From Kiloniellales bacterium (GTDB lineage Bacteria > Pseudomonadota > Alphaproteobacteria > Kiloniellales > JAKSDN01), in contig JAKSDN010000170.1 of NCBI GenBank assembly GCA_022360075.1, positions 1-5,712 of the forward strand: a stretch of DNA of 5,712 nt. Direction: 5' to 3'. Below are positions 1 to 5,071 of the stretch, piece after piece. The notes under the pieces are model-generated. The model did not search any database. It worked only from the letters and a program-made list of their open reading frames with translations, and was not told the origin of the DNA. Positions within the stretch are counted from its first letter, which is position 1; each line of letters opens with the position of its first letter. Made by a program: the position numbers and the translations under genes.

Positions 1-57
1 CCCGCCGCTCGCCCGTTGTCGTGCCAAATAGACGGCAGCGCGGGCGGTAAGGACTCC

Positions 58-195
58 ATGACCAGTCAGGAAGCGACATCGATCTCACTGTCCGTGACGG
101 CGAACATCGGCGGGCCTTGGGCCGGCATCCCGGTCGTCTCCGAAGGTCCCGGCGCTTTGCCGGCCGGCGCCAGACGGTGCCGTCCCGGTCGCTAA
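58..195 (+). CDS. possible small ORF of 45 codons, unknown function
   Basis: An ATG at 58 opens a frame of 45 residues closing with TAA at 193-195, 22 bases before the response-regulator start. AAGGA at 49-53, four bases before the ATG, could serve as a ribosome binding site. The peptide begins MTSQEATSIS, has a Gly/Pro/Ala-rich middle and a basic end (RRCRPGR). I recognise no domain, signal peptide or membrane helix. It could be a short leader ORF of the regulator transcript, a small protein, or chance in GC-rich DNA. Only the Shine-Dalgarno-like sequence and the position support it. Confidence 0.25.
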   Translation: MTSQEATSISLSVTANIGGPWAGIPVVSEGPGALPAGARRCRPGR

Positions 196-217
196 AGGTC
201 TGCTGCGGAGACGGGGA

Positions 218-916
218 ATGCGCATCCTGCTCGTCGAGGACGATTGGCGGATCCTGCGCTTTCTGAAGCGCGGCCTGGGCGCCGAGGGCTTTCAGGTCGA
301 AACGGCGGAAAATGGCCGGGCGGCGATCGAGCGCGCCAAGGGTTTCGGCCTCGAACTCATCATCCTCGACGTGCTCCTGCCCGACATGGATGGCCGCGAA
401 GTTTGTCGGCAGCTTCGCGAAGCGCAGGTGCCGGTCCCGATCCTGCTGCTGACGGCCCTCGACAGCATCGAGGACAAGATCGAGGGCCTGCGCATGGGCG
501 CCGACGACTACCTCACCAAGCCCTTCTCCTTCGAAGAGCTGCTCGCGCGCATCGAGGCGCTTCAGCGCCGGCCTGCCGAGTACCGCGGTGCCGCGGAGAA
601 GCTCAGCTTCGCCGATATTCGTCTCGACCGCAGAACGCGGCGGATCTGGCGCGGCGATCGCGAAATCGCCCTGACGGCGAAGGAGTTCGCCTTGCTCGAC
701 TACCTGATGATCTCGGGCGACCGGGTGCTCAGCCGTGCCCAGATCCTGGAGCATGTCTGGGGCTACGATGCCGATCCCTTGACCAACGTGGTCGACGTCT
801 ACATCCGTCACCTCCGGATCAAGATCGACGCCGGCCGCGAGCGCTCGCTGATCGAGACGGTGCGCGGTTTCGGCTATCGGCTGCGGGAGGAGGGCGAGGA
901 CGACGAGAGCGGCTAG
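218..916 (+). CDS. OmpR/PhoB-family response regulator
   Basis: A 232-residue two-component response regulator of usual length for the OmpR/PhoB family, expected to bind DNA in the cytoplasm once phosphorylated by a sensor kinase. The N-terminal receiver domain (about 1-115) has the acidic pair D8/D9, the phospho-acceptor D51 (LIILDVLLPDMDG), the switch residue T79 and the conserved K101 in DYLTKPF. The C-terminal winged helix (about 125-225) shows LTAKEFALLDYL, the recognition-helix stretch VDVYIRHLRIKID and the wing signature ETVRGFGYRL. The ATG at 218 is preceded by GGAG at 207-210, seven bases away. No histidine kinase follows, so the partner is encoded outside the window or lies upstream. 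The next gene is an HtpX-like protease 158 bases downstream. The stop codon TAG lies inside the left arm of a 16-bp inverted repeat. The family call is secure; target genes and signal are unknown. Confidence 0.96.
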   Translation: MRILLVEDDWRILRFLKRGLGAEGFQVETAENGRAAIERAKGFGLELIILDVLLPDMDGREVCRQLREAQVPVPILLLTALDSIEDKIEGLRMGADDYLTKPFSFEELLARIEALQRRPAEYRGAAEKLSFADIRLDRRTRRIWRGDREIALTAKEFALLDYLMISGDRVLSRAQILEHVWGYDADPLTNVVDVYIRHLRIKIDAGRERSLIETVRGFGYRLREEGEDDESG

Positions 917-986
917 AGCGTTTTCCGATCGTACGGCTCCGGCCCACGCCCCCACCCGATTTTGTTCGAACGGAAAACGCTCTAGC
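912..986. repeat. dispersed palindromic repeat, GCGTTTTCCG type
   Basis: Perfect 16-bp inverted arms lie at 912-927 (GCTAGAGCGTTTTCCG) and 971-986, separated by 43 bases. A few more pairs extend inward after a mismatch (929-931 with 967-969). I know this sequence type, TAGAGCGTTTTCC with a distant reverse complement, as a common intergenic repeat in alphaproteobacteria; that is from memory, not a search. The left arm includes the response-regulator stop codon at 914-916. The RNA could fold into a long hairpin that ends or stabilises the regulator transcript, but no T-run follows, so it is not a standard intrinsic terminator. Confidence 0.85.
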
Positions 987-1025
987 GAACTTGGCGCGCC
1001 GGCCATCGCGTCATGGCATCCTCTA

Positions 1026-1045
1026 TCCTATCTTGTCCGATAGGA
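1026..1045 (+). promoter_or_regulatory. short perfect hairpin/operator-like palindrome before the protease gene
   Basis: TCCTATC at 1026-1032 and GATAGGA at 1039-1045 are perfect 7-bp arms with a 6-base spacer (TTGTCC). The element ends 29 bases before the ATG of the M48 protease. It is AT-richer than its surroundings and could be an operator half-site pair or a hairpin in the 5' leader. No confident -35/-10 pair was found next to it. Confidence 0.35.
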
Positions 1046-1074
1046 AGGCGAAGCCCGCGGAGAGAGCTGGTCGT

Positions 1075-2037
1075 ATGGGACTCGATTGGCAGCTACGGCG
1101 TCGGCGCAGGCGCCGGAACATCTTGCAATCGCTGTTGCTGCTCGGCGGCATGGTGGCCTTGCTCGCCGCCTGCGGCTGGATCATCGCCGGGCTCGAGGGT
1201 CTGCTCGTGGTCGGCGTCTTTGCGCTGCTCGCGCTCTGGGGCAGCTCGCGCCTCTCGCCGCGCCTCGTGTTGCAGCTCTTCCGCGCGCAGCCTCTGCCGC
1301 CGGGCGAGCTGAACGCGCTGCACCGGCTCGTCGCGCTGCTCTCCGAACGGGCCGGCTTGGCGCGAACGCCGAGGCTCTACTACGTCTCCAGCCCGACCAT
1401 GAACGCCTTTTCCGTCGGCCGGCCGGACGAGGCGGCGGTCGCGGTGACGACCGGCCTGTTGCGTGCGATGGATCTGCGCGAGCTGGCCGGGGTCTTGGCT
1501 CATGAGGTTAGTCACATCGTCCACAACGACATGTGGGTGATGGGGCTGGCCGACGTGGTCACGCGCCTGACCCGCAGCATGTCGTTCCTCGGGCTCTTGC
1601 TGCTGGCGCTCAACCTCCCGCTCGTCATGACCGGCGCGGCGGTGGTGCCTTGGCTGCTCGTGCTGCTGATGGTCTTCGCCCCGGCGATCGGTACCTTGCT
1701 GCAGCTCGCCCTGTCGCGGACGCGGGAGTTCGACGCCGATCTCGAAGCGGCGACCTTGACCGGCGATCCCGCCGGCCTCGCCTCGGCCCTGCAGAAGATG
1801 GAGCGCTATCAGTCGCGCTTCTGGGAGGACATCCTGCTGCCCGGCCGGCGCGTACCGGATCCCTCGATCCTGCGCAGCCATCCCCACACGGCCGAGCGCG
1901 TGCGGCGCCTTCTCGAGCTAAGAGGCAAGCCCCGCTTCGAGCCTTTGACGCTCTTCGACGAGCCGGCTCAACACCACGCCTTCATCCCCGAGTCGACGCA
2001 CCGGCCGCGCTGGCGCCGTTGGGGGACCTGGTATTAG
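1075..2037 (+). CDS. HtpX-like M48-family membrane zinc metalloprotease
   Basis: A 320-residue integral membrane zinc peptidase resembling HtpX, which degrades misfolded or damaged inner-membrane proteins with its active site facing the cytoplasm. After a very basic N-terminus (R8-R14) come two hydrophobic segments (about 16-38 and 40-56). The conserved MNAFSVG (109-115) and the zinc site HEVSH (143-147) follow, then a hydrophobic pair (about 170-210). The presumed third zinc ligand is E218 in SRTREFDAD. A late HPHTAERVRRL motif is typical of M48 enzymes. The protein is slightly longer than usual HtpX because of a basic tail ending RPRWRRWGTWY. The ATG at 1075 has GGAGAGAG at 1059-1066, eight bases upstream; the same frame stays open far upstream by chance, without another good start. 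It lies downstream of an OmpR-type regulator, so control by it is plausible (inference). An HtpX paralogue rather than the housekeeping HtpX is possible. Confidence 0.93.
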   Translation: MGLDWQLRRRRRRRNILQSLLLLGGMVALLAACGWIIAGLEGLLVVGVFALLALWGSSRLSPRLVLQLFRAQPLPPGELNALHRLVALLSERAGLARTPRLYYVSSPTMNAFSVGRPDEAAVAVTTGLLRAMDLRELAGVLAHEVSHIVHNDMWVMGLADVVTRLTRSMSFLGLLLLALNLPLVMTGAAVVPWLLVLLMVFAPAIGTLLQLALSRTREFDADLEAATLTGDPAGLASALQKMERYQSRFWEDILLPGRRVPDPSILRSHPHTAERVRRLLELRGKPRFEPLTLFDEPAQHHAFIPESTHRPRWRRWGTWY

Positions 2038-2125
2038 GAGGCAGGAGCCAGGCGGGGAGAGACATTGCGGTCGTGACTTAAAACGTATCCGCGCTGCTTT
2101 GAAGCCGCCACAGATCGGAAGATTT

Positions 2126-2218
2126 CGTCATTGCGAGCGAGGCGAAGCAATCCATCCGGTTGGCGCCTGAGCGGTGGCCCTGGATTGCCGCGCCGGCAGA
2201 TGCCGGCTCGCAATGACG
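2126..2218. repeat. nested palindromic repeat, CGTCATTGCGAGC type
   Basis: Outer perfect 13-bp arms CGTCATTGCGAGC (2126-2138) and its reverse complement (2206-2218) enclose inner perfect 8-bp arms GCAATCCA (2147-2154) and TGGATTGC (2181-2188). I know this nested layout as a widespread intergenic element in alphaproteobacterial genomes (from memory). Transcribed, it would form a long, interrupted stem. It begins 88 bases after the protease stop codon and could act as a transcript end or stabiliser. Confidence 0.85.
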
Positions 2219-2247
2219 GTTCGGAAGTCGGCCCGCCCTTCAACAAA

Positions 2248-2412
2248 TCATGCTTCCGGCCAGCCCTCGGCGGCCTCGTGCCACCAGGCCTACCAAGCCG
2301 CGACGTCATAGGCGAAGCGCTGGCCCGTGAGGGCGGCAAGCGCGCCGACCGCCTCGCCGCGCAGCCAGAGCGGCTCGTCGTCGCGGGCCAGGCGCGCGTG
2401 GCGAGGGTGGCT
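2248..2412 (-). pseudogene. remnant of a HEAT-repeat protein C-terminus, with internal stop
   Basis: Reading the minus strand from 2412 gives about 40 residues including DDEPLWLRGEAVGALAALTG and then QRFAYDVAAW. A TAG follows at 2290-2292, then AWWHEAAEGWPEA and a TGA at 2248-2250. The pattern of a charged turn, an amphipathic helix ending in LTG, an aromatic-rich F-x-Y-D segment and W-x-AWW fits the ends of HEAT-repeat (PBS-lyase-like) proteins as I recall them. The sensible residues on both sides of the TAG, in one frame, suggest a single nonsense change, for example CAG to TAG. No start codon or N-terminal part is present: upstream the frame runs into a dispersed repeat starting near 2430. 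The product is almost certainly not made. The family assignment is from pattern only and could be wrong. Confidence 0.5.
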
Positions 2413-2429
2413 AAGAGAAAGAGCGCCGG

Positions 2430-2551
2430 GGAGGTGAGCCGAAGGGCAGGACCCGCTAGCGCGGGCTCCTCAGGATGAGGAAATTTCTTCATGCCACCAA
2501 GACTTTACCTCATCCTGAGGAGCATCCGAAGGATGCGTCTCGAAGGACGCA
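2430..2551. repeat. composite palindromic repeat, CCTCATCCTGAGG type
   Basis: Perfect 16-bp inverted arms lie at 2465-2480 (GCTCCTCAGGATGAGG) and 2508-2523, around a 27-base AT-rich centre. Smaller hairpins abut them: CCCGC/GCGGG (2452-2456, 2461-2465), GCATCC/GGATGC (2522-2527, 2531-2536) and TGCGTC/GACGCA (2534-2539, 2546-2551). The left flank from about 2430 (GAGGTGAGCCGAAGG) also looks like part of this known alphaproteobacterial repeat type (from memory). It sits downstream of the minus-strand cytochrome gene, so its hairpins could end that transcript. Confidence 0.82.
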
Positions 2552-2587
2552 CGGTAGAGATGCAGCGACAAACAAAGCGCCGGCAAC

Positions 2588-2932
2588 TCACTCCGGCTTC
2601 AAGGTCCCGACATAGCTCAGAATGTCCTCCAGATCCTGCTCGCTCACGTCGAAGTGAAGCGCGGCGTGGGGCCGGCGTTCCTGGAAGGTCAGCAGCTTGG
2701 CCGAATAGACCTCGGGCTTGCGCGCCATGATGAAGAACGAGGGCGTGGAGTTGATGCCGCCGTACTTGTTGAACGTGCCGATCACGTGACAGCGCGCGCA
2801 CCACGCGGTCGCGGTCTCCTTGCCCTTGGCGCTGTCGCCGGCGGCCTGGGCGGTGGCCGCGAAGGCCAGTTGGCCCACGATCGCGGTCCCGACAACGACC
2901 TTCACGAGACAATCAAGGCGGTGTCTCATCAT
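2588..2932 (-). CDS. small exported c-type cytochrome
   Basis: A 114-residue monohaem cytochrome c. A Sec signal peptide occupies about residues 1-30: basic start MMRHR, a hydrophobic stretch around 9-26, and a likely cut after A-Q-A (28-30). The haem-binding CARCH is at 45-49, giving a mature protein of about 84 residues in the periplasm, where it would carry electrons. The TPSFF segment (63-67) and the C-terminal helix ending DILSYVGTLK match small class I cytochromes. In relatives I recall, the last helix is preceded by PHPPMP with the distal Met ligand; here it reads PHAALH (88-93). The only Met after the haem site is M69, so ligation may be M69, H89, H93 or none. GGAGG lies about five bases before the first of two consecutive ATGs; either could be used. 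The gene starts 38 bases after the regulator's stop and is probably in its operon. Confidence 0.92.
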   Translation of the reverse strand: MMRHRLDCLVKVVVGTAIVGQLAFAATAQAAGDSAKGKETATAWCARCHVIGTFNKYGGINSTPSFFIMARKPEVYSAKLLTFQERRPHAALHFDVSEQDLEDILSYVGTLKPE

Positions 2933-2970
2933 CTCTCCCTCCCCGGTCTACGGGCGCCATGGACCGGGCC

Positions 2971-3942
2971 TCACGCCGGCAGGCGGCGTTCCTCGCGCGG
3001 GGTCTTGTGGAAGAACTCGCGGTAGCACTTCGAGAAGTGCGAGGCCGAGACGAAGCCGCAGGCCAGTGCCACGTCGAGCACCGACATGGCGGTCTGGGTC
3101 AGGAGCGCGCGGGCGCGGTAGAGCCGCAGCTCCAGGTAATAGCGGGTCGGGGTGCGGCCGAGGTACTTGCGGAACAGCCGCTCGAGCTGGCGGGTCGAGA
3201 GCTGGGCGCGCCGGGCGAGCTGACTGCGCGGCAGCGGCTCCTCCAGGTTCTCCTCCATCATGCCGATCACCTTGAGCAGCTTGGGATGGCTGATGCCGAG
3301 CCGGCTCCTGAGCGCCATGCGCTGATGGTCGTGGCCGTCGCGGATGCGCTCGTGGAAGAACTGCTCGGCGACCTGGATCGCCAGATCGCGGCCTTGCTCC
3401 AGCGCGACGATCGAGAGCATCAGGTCGAGCGCCGCCGTGCCGCCCGAGCAGGTGAAGCGCTGGCGGTCGATCTCGAACAGCTCGTCGGTGACGTCGAGCT
3501 CGGGGAAGGCCTCCTGGAAGCCGGCCAGGTTCTCCCAATGCACGGTGCAGCGATGGCCTTCGAGCAGCCCGGCGCGCGCCAGCACGTAGCTGCCCGTGGA
3601 GACCGCGCCCATGCGGCAACCCTGACGCGCGAGCCGGCGCAGCCAGCCGTAGACCGCCTTGTCCTGGAACTCGTGGGCGTGGTAGCCGGCGACCACGATC
3701 AGGTTGTCGAGCCGCGGCGCGTCGGTGATGGCGGCCTGGGCCAGCATCTCGATGCCGTTGGAGGCGGCCGCCGGCGCGCCGTCCTTGGTGATCACCACCC
3801 AGTCGTAGAGCGGGCGCCCGGCGAGGCGATTGGCCGAGCGCAGCGGCTCGACCGCCGAGGCGAAGCAGATCATCGAGAATTGGGGCAGCAGGTAGAAGCC
3901 GAAAACCTGCGCGGTCACAGCATCCGATCGCTCCGCCATCAT
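2971..3942 (-). CDS. GlxA/GbdR-like AraC-family transcriptional regulator
   Basis: A 323-residue cytoplasmic regulator with two parts. The N-terminal DJ-1/PfpI-like domain (about 12-185) includes FLLP-like YLLPQFSM (17-24), SAVEPLRSAN (29-38) and the elbow AVSTGSYVLARAGLL. Ser115 stands where DJ-1 enzymes have the catalytic Cys, which fits a ligand-sensing role. The C-terminal AraC DNA-binding domain (about 225-320) has two helix-turn-helix units, RSQLARRAQLSTRQLERLF and SVLDVALACGFVSASHFSKC. The sequence resembles GbdR/CdhR-type regulators that respond to glycine betaine or carnitine compounds, but the ligand cannot be read from sequence. The start is the first of two adjacent ATGs (3940-3942; 3937-3939), preceded by GGAGG three or six bases away. 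The frame stays open to 4275, but that extension is Gly/Pro-rich and does not look like the family. It is followed by a cytochrome c gene and is divergent from a methyltransferase gene. Confidence 0.94.
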   Translation of the reverse strand: MMAERSDAVTAQVFGFYLLPQFSMICFASAVEPLRSANRLAGRPLYDWVVITKDGAPAAASNGIEMLAQAAITDAPRLDNLIVVAGYHAHEFQDKAVYGWLRRLARQGCRMGAVSTGSYVLARAGLLEGHRCTVHWENLAGFQEAFPELDVTDELFEIDRQRFTCSGGTAALDLMLSIVALEQGRDLAIQVAEQFFHERIRDGHDHQRMALRSRLGISHPKLLKVIGMMEENLEEPLPRSQLARRAQLSTRQLERLFRKYLGRTPTRYYLELRLYRARALLTQTAMSVLDVALACGFVSASHFSKCYREFFHKTPREERRLPA

Positions 3943-4032
3943 GGCCCTCCAGGGGCCCGGGGTTCCGCCGCCCCGCCCGGCCGTCCCCAGCGCCCTCCGA
4001 GGACAAACCCCGTCGTCCCCGGAACAGTTTAT

Positions 4033-4049
4033 CCACTGATCCTCTGTGG
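4033..4049. promoter_or_regulatory. 17-bp dyad in the divergent promoter region
   Basis: The plus strand reads CCACTGATCCTCTGTGG, a dyad of the form CCAC-N-GA-N3-TC-N-GTGG. It lies in the most AT-rich patch of the region shared by the regulator (minus) and the methyltransferase (plus), beside a run of seven T at 4052-4058. Its position, 91 bases before the regulator's start, suits an operator, possibly for autoregulation. This is inferred from symmetry and place only. Confidence 0.35.
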
Positions 4050-4065
4050 CATTTTTTTGAAAGCC

Positions 4066-4094
4066 GGGCAAGTGGGGAGGGGGCGTCGCGGGGG
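4066..4094 (+). other. canonical G-quadruplex motif
   Basis: Four G-runs occur on the plus strand: GGG (4066-4068), GGGG (4074-4077), GGGGG (4079-4083) and GGGGG (4090-4094), with loops of 5, 1 and 6 bases. This satisfies the standard G3+N1-7 rule. C-runs follow at 4119-4123, 4129-4133, 4145-4149 and 4151-4155, so the opposite strand has a looser G-rich motif with one 11-base loop. GGGGGCC at 4090-4096 can also pair with GGCCCCC at 4117-4123, competing with the quadruplex. It lies in the leader or promoter region of the methyltransferase gene. Confidence 0.6.
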
Positions 4095-4201
4095 CCCAGT
4101 GTTCATGGTGTTGCGAGGCCCCCACCGGCCCCCAGCCTTGCCAGCCCCCACCCCCTTTGGCAGGTTCCCCGCCACCCTCCCACCGCCCGGACCCGCCCGT
4201 C

Positions 4202-5044
4202 ATGCCGGACATGCCCGAAGAGCTGAGCCCGAAGGCCGATATCGCGGCGCTGGTGCCGTTGTTGGAGCTGCGCAATCGGATCGGCTTCGTCTATGGCAGC
4301 GAGGAGATCGCGATCCTGCTTTACGCGCTGGTGCGGCGCGAGCGGCCGGCGGTGATGCTGGAGCTCGGCACCGGGCTCGGGGTCACCGCCTTCTGGATGG
4401 CGCAGGCGGCCAAGGAGAACGGCGGCGGGCATCTCTGGACGCTCGACGACGGCAGCCATTGGGAGGAGCCGGGCAAGTTCCAGGCGGCGATGAACGCGCT
4501 CGGCGAGACGCCGCCTTTCGACGCGCTCGACAAGCCGGCGCTCGACTATCCGACCTTCATGACCTGCATGGTCGAGCTGCTCGACCTCGGCCGGCAGATG
4601 ACCTTCATGAAGGAGCACGTCGACGTTGCCAAGGAAGAGGACTTCACGCCCGCGCGCTATCCCTTCCTCGAGTGGCCGATCGACCTTGTGTTCCTAGACA
4701 TCAACCGCACGCCGGACGAGATTCTCGACGCGCTGACTCTGCTGCTGCCCCATCTCTCGGACGCGGCCTCGGTGTTCATCGATTCGGCCTCGACCAGCCT
4801 CTCGAGCTATCTCTTTCTGGAGAAGCTGGTCGAGCAGCTCAACCATTCGAAGGTGCCGCGCCGCTTCCTGCTGGCGCAGTCGCCCGAGCGCCGCCAGGCG
4901 CTGACCGAGCTGGTCGCGCGGCGCAAGTTCACGCTCGTGCACCTGATCGAGCGGGCCAATCGCGCGCAGAACTCCACCGCCTGGCTGAAGATCGAGCCAG
5001 TCGACTACGTGCCCCACCCGAAGACGCTGATGAAGTGGGTGTGA
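4202..5044 (+). CDS. class I SAM-dependent methyltransferase-like protein
   Basis: A 280-residue cytoplasmic protein with a Rossmann-type methyltransferase core. Motif I is VMLELGTGLGVTAFWMA (51-67), the SAM-binding loop. The second acidic site is likely D82/D83 in LWTLDDG. The later strand and acidic end PIDLVFLD (159-166) is followed by INRTPDEILDALTLLLPHL, a layout seen in O-methyltransferase-like (Methyltransf_24 type) proteins. There the usual D-G-x-H after this strand is D-I-N-R, so metal-dependent catechol-type activity is doubtful. The substrate is unknown. The start is uncertain: a TTG at 4157 would add 15 Pro-rich residues, ATG at 4202 and 4211 are alternatives, and none has a clear Shine-Dalgarno sequence. 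I chose 4202 as the first ATG just before the conserved part. The gene is divergent from the AraC-type regulator and followed by a 32-bp inverted repeat. Confidence 0.8.
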   Translation: MPDMPEELSPKADIAALVPLLELRNRIGFVYGSEEIAILLYALVRRERPAVMLELGTGLGVTAFWMAQAAKENGGGHLWTLDDGSHWEEPGKFQAAMNALGETPPFDALDKPALDYPTFMTCMVELLDLGRQMTFMKEHVDVAKEEDFTPARYPFLEWPIDLVFLDINRTPDEILDALTLLLPHLSDAASVFIDSASTSLSSYLFLEKLVEQLNHSKVPRRFLLAQSPERRQALTELVARRKFTLVHLIERANRAQNSTAWLKIEPVDYVPHPKTLMKWV

Positions 5045-5071
5045 GAGGCGGGGACGCGGCGCCGGCGAGCG

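Larger units (their letters stand above)
2038..2587. other. 550-base region without an intact gene
   Basis: Between the protease stop and the end of the convergent cytochrome gene there is no credible intact coding sequence. The region holds two palindromic repeats (2126-2218 and about 2430-2551) and a decayed HEAT-like fragment on the minus strand between them (2248-2412). Short open frames on both strands here read through the repeats and lack ribosome binding sites and recognisable domains. No T-run follows any of the hairpins to mark a standard intrinsic terminator. Confidence 0.7.

Noticed and set aside
244..1074. Open frame running from inside the response regulator into the protease, suggesting a fusion protein of about 597 residues
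   Set aside because: Upstream of 1075 the translation is Arg/Pro/Ala-rich and is the shifted frame of the response regulator; the protease has its own ATG with a good ribosome binding site at 1059-1066.
1093..1887. 264-residue minus-strand frame opposite the protease gene
   Set aside because: It lies fully within a well-supported protease gene, is rich in Gln/Arg/His and shows no domain.
2126..2551. Paired repeats considered as a CRISPR array or insertion-sequence ends
   Set aside because: The repeats are of two different families, are inverted rather than direct, have no regular spacers, and no transposase or cas gene is present.
4020..4062. Exact -35/-10 promoter boxes for the regulator or methyltransferase in the AT-rich patch
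   Set aside because: No pair of hexamers with 16-18-base spacing matched convincingly on either strand; only the dyad and the AT-richness are reported.
4157..4201. TTG start for the methyltransferase
   Set aside because: It would add a Pro-rich 15-residue extension without a ribosome binding site. It remains possible but is less likely than ATG 4202.
3943..4275. Longer N-terminus for the AraC-type regulator
   Set aside because: The extra 111 residues are Gly/Pro/Trp-rich low-complexity sequence that overlaps the divergent gene's start; the DJ-1-like domain begins just after the double ATG at 3942, which has a GGAGG upstream.
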